Below are positions 25,117-36,602 of a stretch of DNA of 64,000 nt, in pieces. This stretch comes from Megascapheus bottae. Taxonomy: Eukaryota > Chordata > Mammalia > Rodentia > Geomyidae. The notes under the pieces were generated by a model. It had not been told where the DNA came from. It saw only the letters and a program-made list of their open reading frames with translations, and did not search any database. A program made the position numbers and the translations under genes. The stretch spans positions 1,240,001-1,304,000 of the forward strand of contig JANJXV010000262.1 in the NCBI GenBank assembly GCA_024803745.1. Reading direction: 5' to 3'. Numbering within the stretch: the first letter of the stretch is position 1; each line of letters starts with the position of its first letter.

Positions 25117-25521
25117 TCAGTAAGCACACTGTTGAGACTCCAGTAGCTTGTGAGGGAAATGAAATGGCATGGTGTCCCAGTCATAATAAAGTAGTTTGTG
25201 CACTTGTATCATGCTTAGCTCCCCTGTGAACACCCCAGTGAACCAAACAGGCTCAGAGAGGAGCCAAGGATTCCAAGACTTGGCCAGGAGGGGTGAGCAA
25301 ACATGGGTTTGGAGGGGGAACACTCACCTTTTGAAGAGAATTTCCAGCAACTACTACAATGTCCTCCACTATTTGAAATTGTGCAGGAAGTTTCCCACAT
25401 AAAAGAGATCACCTTTCTGGTAGGCAGGAATCGGCTTTGTCAGCAGCATCTCCAACAGGCCGTCCTCCAGGATCCATAGGTTACAAGGCTTATTCAGAGT
25501 CTGAGCTGACTTACCATCACA
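25117..25521 (-). pseudogene. Candidate exons, including 25,413-25,521, copy A
   Basis: On the minus strand, TTTTGCCAATACAG (acceptor-like) leads into CDGKSAQTLNKPCNLWILED and GLLEMLLTKPIPAYQK, ending at AAAG|GTGATC, a weak donor. About 40 bp further a short open segment, VEDIVVVAGNSLQK, ends at CAAAAG|GTGAGT. In copy B the last codons read differently (LEK) but the GTGAGT is kept. I cannot name the protein. The remaining sequence down to 25,117 has no clear coding signal. Confidence 0.33.
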
Positions 25522-25680
25522 CTGTATTGGCAAAACAGTGGATATTTCAAACGTAGGAATGGGACCACACTTCACACTGAGGAATTGGTATAGAGTAGAT
25601 TGGAAATGACACACTCTAATCTCAGTATAGCCACTTGAAAGCACACAAGAAGGTTGTAGTTTGTGGGCAGGATGATGGGT

Positions 25681-25926
25681 TCAAATAGGTTTCCTCTCAA
25701 TATACCTCATCTGAGTTTCCCTGGAGTTTCCTGGCTTTCTTCCTAGAGAAATGCCTGATATACTGGAATTTTGTCTTGGCCCTGATCCAGCATCTACTTC
25801 TTCAAGTGAGACATCCATATCTCTCATGCCTGAGATCCGAGCCTCCTGACCTTTGGCAACAGCACAGCAACATCTTTCTTCCTCCTGAGCCACAGGCCAA
25901 GGGAGCTGACTTGAGCTGGTTGTCAC
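25681..25926 (-). pseudogene. Exon-like ORF, parental form of the array exon, copy A
   Basis: An open frame (25,706-25,884 if the CTCAG acceptor and the GAG|GTATAT donor are used, 179 bp) reads EEERCCCAVAKGQEARISG, then DMDVSLEEVDAGSGPRQNSS, and continues open across the donor (ETQMR). The same segment, inverted, lies in array spacers a, c and e. Cys-rich near its start; no family recognised. Retention of frame over five of five complete copies is suggestive only, given the short length. Confidence 0.42.
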
Positions 25927-26261
25927 ATACAGTGGCTTGGTTACCAGGGTTCCATATTCTGTTCCATTGTGAGGGAGGTAGGGTCACCTTTCAAGGCCCA
26001 ATGACCAAAGCTCCTTGCTCACAGAAGACCTCCCCAAAGACATACTGGAGGCTGAATCTCCCTTCCCACCTCACATATGGATGTAGTAAACAGCACACCT
26101 TTTTGTTCAAATCCCAAGTCATTAACTAGGCGTAAGAGCTAGCCTGGTCTCAGGCTCAAGGAGCCTTTCTTAGGTAAGATCCAAACTTAACTGTCACTAT
26201 TCCCCTTACCCTTCACAAGACATTTTGCTTCACAGTGCCTTCTCAGCTTGCATTTTGCCTC

Positions 26262-26460
26262 TTTCACATTTTTTTTGCTAGTCCTGGGACTTGACCTCAG
26301 AGCCTGACCATTGTTCTTAGGCTTTCTTTAGGCTATAGCTGTCCCACGAAGCCACAGCACCACTTCCAGCGTTTTCTATGTATATGGTACTGCAGAATCA
26401 AACCGGACTCTTTTTGTGTGGTAGCCAAGCACTCTACAAATAGATGAAACACCCAGGCCA
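26262..26460 (-). repeat. ID-like dimeric SINE (also in array spacers)
   Basis: GCTAGTCCTGGGACTTGACCTCAGAGCC to CAAGCACTCTACAAATAGATG. It is the reverse complement of the SINE at about 4,735-4,925 in spacer a, at the same relative position. This ties the spacer to this block. Confidence 0.75.
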
Positions 26461-26693
26461 TCTTCCACATATTTTTCACTTCAATCTACTAGGACGTTGT
26501 TAGGTTTCTGTATCCTAATCTATTTTTCTTCCTGATGAATATCTGTGCTGTCATCTGTAAAAATGCAAGTGGGAAAATCACAGAAGCATTGGTGACATAA
26601 AAAAAGTCTTACAGACATAGATAAGTGTTCATTCTTTGTAGGAGAAAGGATATTTTGATATGATGATGATGACTACTTATAAATACTTTATCG

Positions 26694-26910
26694 GGGTTTA
26701 GAGTTTGGCCCAGTGGTAGAGTGCTTGCCTAGCATCCATGAAGATCTAGGTTTGAGTCCTTAATATCACACAGATATAAAAATCCATATGGCAATGTGGC
26801 TCAAGTGGCAGAGTGCTAGACTTGGGAAAAGCCAAGAGCAGTGCTCAGGCCCTGAGTTCAAGCCCCAGGAATGGCAGAAAAAACAAAAGAAAAGAAAAGA
26901 AAAGAAATGT
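26694..26910 (+). repeat. ID-like dimeric SINE (also in array spacers)
   Basis: GGCCCAGTGGTAGAGTGCTTGCCTAGC is a clear ID/tRNA-like head; GGCTCAAGTGGCAGAGTGCTAG and GGCCCTGAGTTCAAGCCCCAG form the right half, followed by an A/AAAAG-rich tail. It corresponds to the minus-strand SINE at about 4,300-4,505. Confidence 0.82.
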
Positions 26911-27959
26911 GCTTTTTACAAGTTATTCACTCACAGCATTTGCCTCTGAATTCTTCGCTTCTGCATCTTGTGACTTATCCCTTTCCCTCAATGTAGACAA
27001 GAAAAACAGATTTTATTACTTGCTATCCTGTTGTCTAATCTTTGGATATTAATTCAAAATACAATATTGCCTGAAATATTGTGTGTGTGCATGTGTGTGT
27101 GTATCTGCCAATGTGTTCATGCACACATGTGTACAGGGTTTAGGGCTTACTCATAGGGCCTGTGTGATAACCCTCAGCATCTTTTCCTCAAAGGTATTGG
27201 TCTTTCACTTGTAGCTTATTATAGCTAATTGGAGTTGAGAGATTCACTCAATTTCTTGCCCTGTGCATTGGAACCCAGTGCTGGGTTCTCATATTGTTAA
27301 TTGTAGCTATAGGGAAGCCTGAGGTCTGGGGATCCTCGTTAGAATCCAGCCCCTGAAAGAAAGTCACTGATAGAAACCTTTATCTTCAGTTAAGCACGAA
27401 TAAATAAGGCAACAGTGGAACTTTGGCTCAGTTCCTCTTGTACCAGCCATGAGAAAATTAGTAATTGGCAGCACCTGGTCCCTGAGAGAAATCCTTAGCA
27501 CTGGTTCAAAAAAAGAAAGAAAATAATGAAAAAAATTAAAACTTGCTGAGGAATCCATAAGGATAAACGTGCCTGTGAATAATCTTGTCATTTCAGATTC
27601 CCTCAAGAGCTTATGTCTCTCTATATTTTTTCAAGTTTTTTTAAAGATATTTACATATTTTCTATCTTTCTTAAACAGAGATAGCCATCCACAAAACACA
27701 AACACAAACTCTCACACAGTATACCACCCACCCATAAGTGTCTGGCTATGTATATATGTATAGTCATATGTATTGATCTGTCTCTCTATACTAATATATA
27801 AATGCATAAACATATGTATTTAGACAAACAGGAAACATACATAGATAGGTCTCAGGCATTTCCAGATTTTGTGCAAGTCTTCTGAGTGCAACTTACCATT
27901 GTATTGTTTGTCAAGATAGAGTCCCTCTAACTTTTCGCCAGCTTCTTGTCCTTTGATAC

Positions 27960-28150
27960 TTTTTTCTGCCAGTCCTGGGTTTTGAACGCTAGGCCTGGAT
28001 GCTGTCACTGAGCTTGAGCTTCTTGCATTCAGTAGTTTATTGCAGATAAGAGTCTCATGGAGTTTCTGTCCTGGGCTGGCTTTGAATTGTGATCCTCAGA
28101 TCTCAAACTCCTGAGTAGCTAGGATGACAGTCTTGAGCTACCAGTACCTG
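27960..28150 (-). repeat. B1-type dimeric SINE
   Basis: TGCCAGTCCTGGGTTTTGAACGC, GAGTCTCATGGAGTTTCTGTCC, and GAGTAGCTAGGATGACAGTC in minus orientation. Copy B has it at about 63,205-63,395. Confidence 0.72.
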
Positions 28151-29077
28151 GTTCCTTTGCCTCTTTTACCCTTTTTTTGGCCCCACCACAGCCATGATAT
28201 CTACCTTCCTATGTTCTCTCCACCTGCCCCCAGACAGGGGTCTGACAGATGCTTTCCACCCACTTATTCATGCCCTCCTCTGTATTGGCTGACAGCTAAG
28301 GCATGCACTCACTTGTCTGGATGCCAAACACAAAGCCATGTGATTGTTTCTCAGTCTGGAACATCCTATCAGATTTATAGCACCACAGAGGGTCAGGTTG
28401 ATGCTCCTCCAGGGCTTCTTAAATTGTCCTCATATTAATCCACAACACGTTTGTCATCACTTGTCCAGCTAATTCATGGACTAAACCAGCATTCCCTACA
28501 AACTTAGATCCCAATACCATGAAGACACTCAAGGGTGCATTAGGAGTGTGACCTGCAGGTGGATGTGAGCCTGTCTAAGTTGGAGGGGATTTCTCCACCA
28601 CAGGAAATGGAATACAAATTTAGAATCTGCTTTCATGAGGTGACAATCTCTGGCAGATGTTCTTATCAAATGTGGCACTGCCTACTTCCAGCTTAAAACA
28701 TGGGTTGATGACCCAGCATAACAGAGAATGTATTCACCCCGGCCCAACACATAGGCTGGGACCCTGAACTTTCAGGTAGCATTTGGCTTTGAAGGTCATG
28801 AGATCTTAGTCTACAAATGATGAGCCCCCTCCCGTGAGGCATAGCAAATGGAGCCAAAGTGCAACCCAGTTAAGCACCAGATCAAGCTTCCCTTCTTCAG
28901 TAGGGTATGGTTTGAAAACTGTGCATAGCTTCTGTTTGAAGCCAGTCCAGAAAGGAAAGTCCATGAAACTCTCATTTCCAGTTAACTGCCAAGAAAAAGC
29001 CAAAGATAGAGATGAAGCTCAAGAGAGCTAGAGAGCCATCTGAAAAGAATGGTTACACCCTGCAACATCCTCATTAC

Positions 29078-29225
29078 CTGATCTTGAAAACATCTCTGCG
29101 TGCATCCCAGCATGCAGCCAGCTTCTGGGGGTGACAGTGACCCCTGCGCCCATTGGCAATCTGCACTGTCTCTGACATCTGTAATGTGAACCTCATTCTG
29201 TTGGGTTTGTTAAGCGGTGTCAACC
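29078..29225 (-). other. Candidate internal exon, unrecognised gene
   Basis: 148 bp. The minus strand shows GGTTCCTTCTGCAG (good acceptor), then an open frame LTPLNKPNRMRFTLQ, MSETVQIANGRRGHCHPQKL and DARRDVFKI, ending at ATCAG|GTAATG. It follows 29,334-29,501 by 108 bp, but the phases do not match (the preceding exon ends in phase 0 and this one needs one carried base). Either an exon is missed or the gene is broken. I do not recognise the protein. Confidence 0.4.
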
Positions 29226-29333
29226 CTGCAGAAGGAACCAACTGTACCCTAACTCCCACTGTCCCCTGGGGCCCCTAGCATTCCCCCATCTGCACCCCTC
29301 CTGTGGCTTCTGATCCTAGGGAGCCCTCCTGAC

Positions 29334-29501
29334 CTGTCCAAAACTCACATGAAGTGCATATTTCTTCTCCTGGGGCAACTTCTCCACAGAGAGTACATGA
29401 CATGCCCACTCTCCAGGCACGGGGAGATCCTGCCCAAGTAGCAAATCAGTGATAAGGACATAAAGTGATGAATAGAATTTTAGATCCTGATGGTAGACAG
29501 T
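29334..29501 (-). other. Candidate internal exon, unrecognised gene
   Basis: 168 bp, exactly 56 codons. The minus strand shows a pyrimidine-rich CATTCTCCCTTGGATTTTGCAG acceptor, then an open frame TVYHQDLKFYSSLYVLITDL, LLGQDLPVPGEWACHVLSVE and KLPQEKKYALHVSFGQ, ending at ACAG|GTCAGG. The composition looks like a folded intracellular protein. It may belong to the same gene as the exon-like segments at 23-26 kb, but this is inferred only from strand and proximity. Confidence 0.42.
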
Positions 29502-32500
29502 CTGCAAAATCCAAGGGAGAATGGAATTGGAGGGGACCAGGTATCAGGATGTGGGCTTGGAGCTTCCCTGCCAAGGGGGTTGGGGAAGTCACAGGCTGGG
29601 GGATGCACAGGATGATCCATGGGCCCTGTGCAGCTACTGGGTCACCCCCTTCTGCATCTCAGCCTTTGGCTTTGAGCTCTGTGATCGTCAAGATGTGCAC
29701 AGTCTGTACTCTGGCTGGCAGAAGAAAGGACCCTGGGAAGACAATTGTAGACCCTTTGTGAGTGTAGGAAAGGGTAGGCTGGACACCCAGTCCAAGAGGA
29801 GCTAAAACTGGAGTCGAGGGGTGTGCAAGGAGTGGGTGTGAGGGTTGTGGGCAGTCACAGTCACGGCAGAGGTGGCTCTGTCTGTGGGGTGAGTGCCTCC
29901 CTGCAGTCACAGCACTGGACATATCAGAGATCCACATGAAAAGGAAAAGCTGGAAATGGCACTATGGTTCAAATGGTAGAGCATCAACCTTGAGCAAAAG
30001 AGCTCAGGGACAGTACCCAGGACCTGAGTTCAAGCCTCATGACTGTAAAAGAAAAAGAACCAGGACTATGAGAGGGAACCTGGTACTCCCTTGGTCTAAT
30101 GAGACACAAGAAGAGGCAGGGATAGGCTGTGGAAAAACACAGAGAACATCTTCCCCCAGCTCATCCTGTCCTGCATGCAGGGACAGCCATGTAACTAGGG
30201 CTACGGTGAGATCATCTTCACCCCTGTGCTGCCATCTGAATTGTAGGCCTCTGTCCTGGCATGGGATGTCCTGATGGCTGTGCAGGTGCCCTAACCCTAG
30301 ATGGAGAGCAGCCACTGACTGTGGTATCTAAGGAGAGATCCGTTCCATAGCTATCAGGCCACCCAGCATGGGAGCCATAACCTCCCCTCACCCAGGTAGA
30401 GGCCAGTGGTTCTCCAGGTGCTACTAACATTGCCCCACCCCTAGCTCTGGGTACACGTGACATTCCCTCCACAAGGAGCAGGACTAAGTGAAGGATCAGG
30501 AAGCTGCCTATGGGCTTCAGATGATGGCCAGGCTGGCACTACAGATGGCCTCAATCTGTCACCACCTTCCCCTGCCTGCATCATTCCTCCATCATGCCTC
30601 TCTACCTCCCACCCATTAACCTTGGAAACCAATGAACTGGGCTCTCATCATTCCTCTCATCTCTTCACCCACCTTGCCATGCGTCCATCCCTCTGTCACT
30701 TCCACCCCACACACATCCCACCACCAGCCACCCTGTAGCTTATGAGGATCCCAGAGGAAGCTCTTGGTGAAGGGCTTGTGACCACAAAACAGTTACTATC
30801 ACCCGCTCCGGCCTGATCCACCACAGAATAAGAACAGCCAAGCAGGCACACACTGCAGCAGAGTTGCTCTGCTGCCACTCTGATTTCTTCATGGCCAGGA
30901 CTTGGCTCTCCTCAGCCTCTCAGCTCAGTAACCAGAACATTGTGCTTTCACAGAGCCATGGCTTCCAGTCTCCATGGACACAATGACATCAAGGTGATGC
31001 CAACTTCCCCATCTCTATATACTTCTAACTATGGGATGGGAGCTGAGGTTCTCTTCTGTGACTCCATCCGCTAAGAGGCTCATGCAGATTTCTATCCTTT
31101 GCTCATCATGGTGACTCTTTGGTTAACAAGTCACTGCTGGGCTTCCAGTTCACCACATATAGAACCCATACTCCAACACTTTTCTTAGAAGGACTGATGA
31201 CTTTTAAATATTCTCTAGTTTTAAATTTCTAGTTCCTTCCCTTTTTCATTTATATATTTCCCTTCCTCACATACTTCTCTTTTTTTACCTTCCTTCTTTC
31301 ATTCCTGGCCTTGAACTCAAAACCTAGAGCTTTTTCTTAGCTTTTCTTTGCTCAAGGTAGCACTCTAGCTCTTGAGCCACAGCTCTACTTCAATCTTTGT
31401 TCTTGCTCTAAACTGGGAGTATGAGTCTCATGCATTTTTCCCTTTGCTGAGTTGGTTTTAAACCACAATACTAAGATCAGGATCCTGAATATGCCTCGGA
31501 TTACAGGTATTATCTAATCAAAACAAATTCCTGATTTCTTTTTTAGACATAATTAGTTCTTTCAGGTGAGCCACCAGCCACTCATGCAAGAGCATTGCAG
31601 GATCCCAGCATTCATCTTGTCTCCAGTCTTATTCCATCCATCTCACAATGGTCATCTAAAACACCCTGCTGCATGCCTGAAGTCGCAAGGAACGTTCTCA
31701 ACGCCATGAGAAGCCCCCTTAAGCTCTGCCTCAGACATGCCCAGCCCCCATCGCACTTCCACATGAGCATTTGTTTAGGAGAAATTTCCTGAGTACATCA
31801 TCATCTTTTCCTCACCATTCAAATTTCATCTTTGGAGTCATTTCTCCCAGACAAAGAGGAACATGATCCATGGTTTGATAGCAGCTCCAGCTTTATAGTC
31901 CCAGCCACCAACACCCCCTCCATTACCCTGCCAGACACCTGAATTCAAGAACAACGTTTTCACTACCCCTGACTCTTATCAAATGTTTTAACTTATACAG
32001 TGCATTAAAATAATTTTACTAAATGGAATAAACACATGGCATCAAGCTTCAGAATCTTTGCACCTGAACTTTTAGTGAATCACAGACACACAAGCATTTC
32101 TGTAGCCAACAGAAATCTTAGCTTTGAGATTTCAGCATTCCTGGTATCCAAGTTTGGATGTGCTAACACTGCCCTTAATGGGGCACTTCAATCACACAAT
32201 CCCACAACAATCAATATCATTTGACATTCACTGGTAGGTGGTGCTAGGAAAAAGACTGATGTGCCAACTCCATGCTCGCTTGACCTATGCCATCTTCAAA
32301 CCTGGAGCAAGTGGGGCTCCTCTCTCCATGACACCTTTTGTGTACTACCCCAGGAGGACCTTTACCTTGAGACAAAATTATGAAGACTATCTCTACCAGC
32401 AAAGAATCCAGTGAGATGTGTCTACATGGATAAAGCTAAAATCTCACTAAAGTGAGGTTGTTGGCAGTGCTGGAGCCTGAACTCAGGGCCTGGGCACTAA

Positions 32501-33072
32501 GCATTTGTACTCAAGACTAGCCCTTTACCACTTGAGCACAAACTCCATTCCCAGCTGTTTTTATTTTTGGTAGTAAGAATCTATCAGACTTTCCTGTTCT
32601 AGGTGACATGGAACTTCCATACTCAGATCTCAGCCTCCTGACCAGCCTGGATTAAAATGTGGATCAGCCATGCGCCACACCTGAGGACTTCTGCCAGCAC
32701 ATTTTTTCCCAAAAATTGGAAGAGGAAGATGAGGGAGGGTTGGGCTCATCCTGCCCTGCATATGAAGGAGAGCATCAGCGCCTGAACTTCATTCCCTGTT
32801 GGTGGCTGCTGGAGAAAAAGGAGGCAAATAGGCACAGGCTGGCAGCTGAAGCCACAGAAGAACTTGTGACCAAGACTCCCACAGCAGACCTCAGAATCGA
32901 TGACAGAGTTGGATCTACCCAGTAACAGAGGCAGTGGTGACACCTGGAACTGCGCGTTTGAGCCTTTGCTGCTAGTAAACAGGGCCACGTATGTCTCAAT
33001 GAGAAAGGTGAGATTTTGGTGGAGAGGGTGAGATTAAACATTATGTATCATGCAAGAAGACAGACTATAAGG

Positions 33073-33955
33073 GGTCTTTTATTATTCCAAGTGAAATTTT
33101 GGATTTCCTCTTCTGTTTCTTTAAAGAATGACATTGGGATATTGATGAATATTGCACTGAATTTGTAGATAGTCCCTATCAAGATTGCCATTTTTACAAT
33201 ATTACTTCTTCCAAACCAGGAGCATAGGTTTTTGCATTTCCTCAGTTCTGCGTTAATTTCCTTCTCCAGGGTTTATAGTTCCATCAAAAAGGTGCTTTAC
33301 ATTCTAAGTTAATTCCTAGGTATTTATTTTCTTTGATAGCAAAATGAGTTGCTATCCTGATTCTTGCCTCATTCCTCCCATTTGTTGGCATATAGGAAGG
33401 CAGTTGACATTGAGGGTTAATTTTATACCCTGCTACATTACCAAAGTTTTATATCAGCTCAAGCAGCTTTGGAGTAGAGTCTATAGGGTTCTTTAAATAC
33501 AGAATCATGTCATCTGTAAGGAGAGAAAGTTTCAGTTCCTCTTTCCCTTTTCCTCCTCACTCAAGTTAGAATGGCCAAGATCCAGAAATCTAATAACGTA
33601 TGCTGGAGGGGATGTGGCCAGGAGGGATCACTACTACACTGCTGGTGGGATTGCAAACTCGTTCAACCACTATGGAAAGCACTATGGCAGTATCCCAAAA
33701 AGACTAAACATAGAGCTCCCCTGTGATCCAGCAATTTCACTACTTGCCAATCGTCCAGATAGGACATACTAAATTCACTAGAACAATAACATTTATCACA
33801 GCACTATTTACTATAGCAAAGGTATGGAACCAACCCAGATGCCCGTCAGTTGATGAGTAGATCAAATATGGTATTTTAACACAATGGAATTCTGTGCTTC
33901 TGTCAGAAAGGATGACATAGATGAATTTGTAAGGAAATAGAAAGACTGTAAAGTT
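33073..33955. mobile_element. Old L1 insertion with 5' inversion
   Basis: 33,073-33,545 is ORF2 sequence in minus orientation, matching about 13,757-14,250 with much divergence. 33,550-33,955 is the ORF2 C-terminal end in plus orientation (GGAGGGGATGTGGCCAGGAGGGATC, then ACTATGGAAAGC, then a CAACCCAGATGCCC region). The earlier part of the element is inverted relative to the later part, the arrangement known from twin priming. Divergence is much greater than in the array, so it is an older insertion of a related L1. Confidence 0.8.
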
Positions 33956-33966
33956 TAGAAATTAGT

Positions 33967-34140
33967 TTCTGTCTCCTTCTCTCTCTCCTCTATCTCTGTA
34001 AAATTTAGAAGTTCCTGTTTCTCTCTCTTTCTCTCTCTTTTCTCTCTTTCTCTCTCTCTCTGTCTCTCTGTCTCTCTCTCTGTCTCTCTGTCTCTCTCTC
34101 TCTTTCTCTCTCTGTCTCTCTCTCTCTGTCTCTCTCTCTC

Positions 34141-34212
<72 letters not shown>
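33967..34212. repeat. CT/TCTG-rich microsatellite
   Basis: Imperfect CTCTGT repeats pass into a pure CT run from about 34,144 to 34,211. The Arg-Glu open frames on the minus strand here are artefacts of the repeat. Confidence 0.95.
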
Positions 34213-34213
<1 letters not shown>

Positions 34214-34385
34214 ATACTTAGGCTTGAACTCAGGGCCTGAGCTACTTTTGCTCAAGGTTAGCACTCTACCATTTGAACCACAGTGCTGCTTCTGGCTTGC
34301 TCTTTTCACGTAGTATTGAGGAATCTAACCCAGGCCTTCATCCTTGATAGGTTAGCACTCTACCACTAAGCCACACAGTCAGCTT
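34213..34385 (-). repeat. ID-like dimeric SINE
   Basis: GGCTTGAACTCAGGGCCTGAG, CATTTGAACCACAGTGCTGC, and GGTTAGCACTCTACCACTAAGCC in minus orientation. It abuts the CT tract, which may have grown from its tail. Confidence 0.78.
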
Positions 34386-34579
34386 TTAGAGGTTTCTGAC
34401 AAAGGTTTTCCTACATGCTATTATTTCTTCTGTGAGTGCTCTTAATGCTTGCTGAAGGTTGTCATTCTTTAGAAGACTTACCCTAATGCTCCCATATACA
34501 GAGATTCTATATATAGGTCAATGTTTTTCATTACTCAGAATTTCTCTATTGTGTATGTTCTGAAATGTACTGAAGACTG

Positions 34580-36186
34580 ACTTCTGATTAAAAGTCTTTG
34601 CACATTTGTTCTATTCATTAGTTTTCTTTTCTTCTATGGGAATCAGGTTTGTGATGAACACAGAAGTATGCCTTCCAGGTCAAACACTTTCCACATTTGT
34701 AATATTCATAAGGTTTTTCTCTCCTATGTGCATTTTATACTTAGTCATGCGTTCATGATGGATTTTTCATATTCTTATATTCATACGATTTTTATCCTGT
34801 GTCTGTGTGGTATCATGCAAACTCAACTATGAGTTCTTCAAAAAAATTTCCCTTTCATTTTATTCATAGGATTCTATCCTGTGGGTGTTTAGTGATAAAT
34901 CTTGACTTGTGCCTTCTGGGGAAAAGACTGAACATTTGCTACATTCATTAAGGGTTTTATCTTGTGTTGGTTCTGTGACACAAGCTGAGTTTTCTTCCAC
35001 AGACTAAAAAGTCTTTCCTATTTATTACATTGCTAAGGCTTCTCATATGTGTGAACTCTCTTACGCTTCCTGAAGGGTCAATACTGCACGAAAGACTTTC
35101 AACTTTGGTTATATTCCTAAGGTTTCTAATATGTGTGAATTCTGTTATGCCTCCTGTAATGTGACTTCCATCTGAAGGTCTTACCACATTTGATGCACTC
35201 GTACAGTTTCTCTCCTGTGTGTGTTCTCTGATGCAATTTGAGGGAAGACTTCCATTTGAAAGACATTCCACATCGGTTACGTTCATAAGGTTTTTCTCCT
35301 GTTTGAATTGTCTTATGCATGTTGAGGTTTGGCTTCTGTGTGAAGGACTTTCCACATATGTTACACTCATAAGGTGTTTCTCCTGAGTATATGCTCTGAT
35401 GAGCATGGAGTTTTACCTTCCATTTGAAAGACTTTCCGCATTCACTACATGCATAAGTTTTCTCTCCTGTGTGTGTTATATTATGCCCATCAAGATATGA
35501 CTTCCACTTGAAGATCTTTTCACATTTGTTGCACACATAAGGTTTCTCTCCTGTGTGTGTTCTTTGATGCAATTTGAGGGAAGATTTCTGTATGAAAGAC
35601 TTTACACATTGGTTACATTCATAAGGTTTCACTCCTGTGTGTATTCTCTGATGAACACGAAGTTTTCCCTTCCCTTGGAAAGACTTTCCACATTCATTAC
35701 ACTTAAAAGATTTCTCTCCTGTGTGTGTTATTTGATGAACTCGAAGGTGTATCTTCTGGGTGAAAGACTTTTCACATTTGTTACATTCATAAGGTTTCTC
35801 TTCTGTGAGTCTTCTCTGGTGCAAAGTGAGGTATGATTTCAGTCTAAAAGTCTTCCCACATTTATCCCATTCATAAGATTTCTCTTCTGTGTGAGATCTC
35901 TGATGTGTGCTGAGAGCTGAATTCTGGGCCGAAATTTTATTACGTTCCTCATATTCATAAAGTTTGTCTTCTCTTGGAGATCGAGGATGGAGCGTCAGGT
36001 CTGACTTCTCAGAAATTAATTTTCACACTTGATGTACGCATCACATATCTCAGGATATTTGCTCTGAGGTATTGTAAGGCGTATTTCATTACTGAAAGAT
36101 TTCTCACATTCACTACATGTGTGAGGAGTCTCTCCTGTGTACATTTTCGGATGTGTAGTGATGGTCGGTGTTAAGTACAATATTTT
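34580..36186 (-). pseudogene. C2H2 zinc-finger array of the KRAB gene, broken
   Basis: KRAB zinc-finger proteins bind DNA through tandem C2H2 fingers and recruit silencing via KRAB. The readable frame (about 36,020 to 35,126) holds a degenerate entry (KLISEKSDLTLH), then nine finger units joined by TGEKP-type linkers. Five keep both Cys and both His, for example CNKCEKSFTQKIHLRVHQITH and CNECGKSFQGKGKLRVHQRIH. Others have lost a ligand: YEWDKC, HQSIY, HKTIQ, YERNRC. Upstream, between 36,186 and 36,017, finger-like HTCSECEKSFSNE lies in the linker frame and ends at TAA. Below 35,126 finger ghosts continue out of frame to about 34,580. Confidence 0.85.
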
Positions 36187-36189
36187 TCA

Positions 36190-36602
36190 TCACACAGTAC
36201 ATTTAGCAGTTTTCCTCCCTCCCTGAAGAATTTCTTGGGCAGGGAGAACAGAATTATGATACTGCAGATCTTTTGGACTGTCACAATCATGAATAAAATG
36301 CTCTGAATATCCGATGGATTTTTTAAGAACAGGAGACATACGAGATCTATATGCAGCATGCATCTCATCAGGCTTAGGAGACAGAAGCATGTTCTGACAC
36401 TTAATGAACTCCTCAGTCCTCACCCCTAAGTTGTTGCCGTTATTACTAATCAGCTCTGGATTATGTGTAGAGCTCAAATTTAAAGTTGTTGCCAATCTCA
36501 CGTTTTCCTCCACTTCGATACTACTTGCAACTGCTACTTCACAAAGACATTCATGTGGACTTTCCTGGCAGGTCTTGAACACATTTTCCATTACCTGGAC
36601 AT
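36190..36602 (-). CDS. KRAB zinc-finger gene: 5' part of last exon (linker)
   Basis: The acceptor CTCATTTTAG is at 36,603. Joined in phase to the KRAB-b exon, the reading runs DVQVMENVFKTCQESPHECL onward for about 137 codons and stops at TGA TGA (36,187-36,192). It is Glu/Ser-rich, as usual for the spacer between KRAB and the fingers. The tandem stop comes before any finger, so a protein from this locus would contain KRAB-A, KRAB-b and linker only. Confidence 0.7.

Larger units (their letters stand above)
21061..28757. repeat. Large duplicated block, copy A (mate at 56,395-64,000)
   Basis: Base-by-base reading shows the same sequence, same orientation and same SINE insertions as copy B, with scattered substitutions (about 3% in the one 375-bp stretch I counted) and a few indels. 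The right end given here is only where copy B leaves the window; the true end lies further right. Differences include a 46-bp extra segment in copy A near 24,625-24,675 flanked by AAATGC, and 36 bp present at about 25,760-25,800 that copy B lacks. The interior carries minus-strand exon-like segments of an unrecognised gene and the parental form of the array spacer. Confidence 0.93.
28758..33060. other. Repeat-poor interval with candidate exons
   Basis: Contains the two minus-strand exon candidates at 29,078-29,225 and 29,334-29,501 and a half-SINE (29,945-30,060, plus). Two diverged minus-strand B1-type SINEs lie at about 31,281-31,515 and 32,455-32,690. On the plus strand 29,663-29,757 (FGFELCDRQDVHSLYSGWQK) also lies between an acceptor-like CTGCATCTCAG and GTGAGT, so exon calls here compete on both strands. 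Between 30,100 and 31,280 and between 31,520 and 32,450 I see no coding signal or repeat I can name. An 88-codon plus ORF at 32,659-32,925 is unsupported. Confidence 0.5.

Noticed and set aside
26694..26780. Possible tRNA gene in the ID-like SINE heads
   Set aside because: The tRNA resemblance is the SINE's own promoter head. It is followed by SINE sequence and an A-rich tail, and no proper cloverleaf could be read.
28806..29003. Minus-strand ORF after a CTTGGCAG acceptor
   Set aside because: Its beginning (TTAACTGGAAATGAGAGTTTCATGGAC) is the SINE right-half/B1 junction sequence, so it is probably a SINE fragment.
32659..32925. 88-codon plus-strand ORF
   Set aside because: No family, no splice-site context, and an equally long ORF on the opposite strand; part of it overlaps SINE-derived sequence.
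33962..34309. Arg-Glu repeat ORFs on the minus strand
   Set aside because: They are direct translations of the CT microsatellite and its SINE neighbour, with no coding signal.
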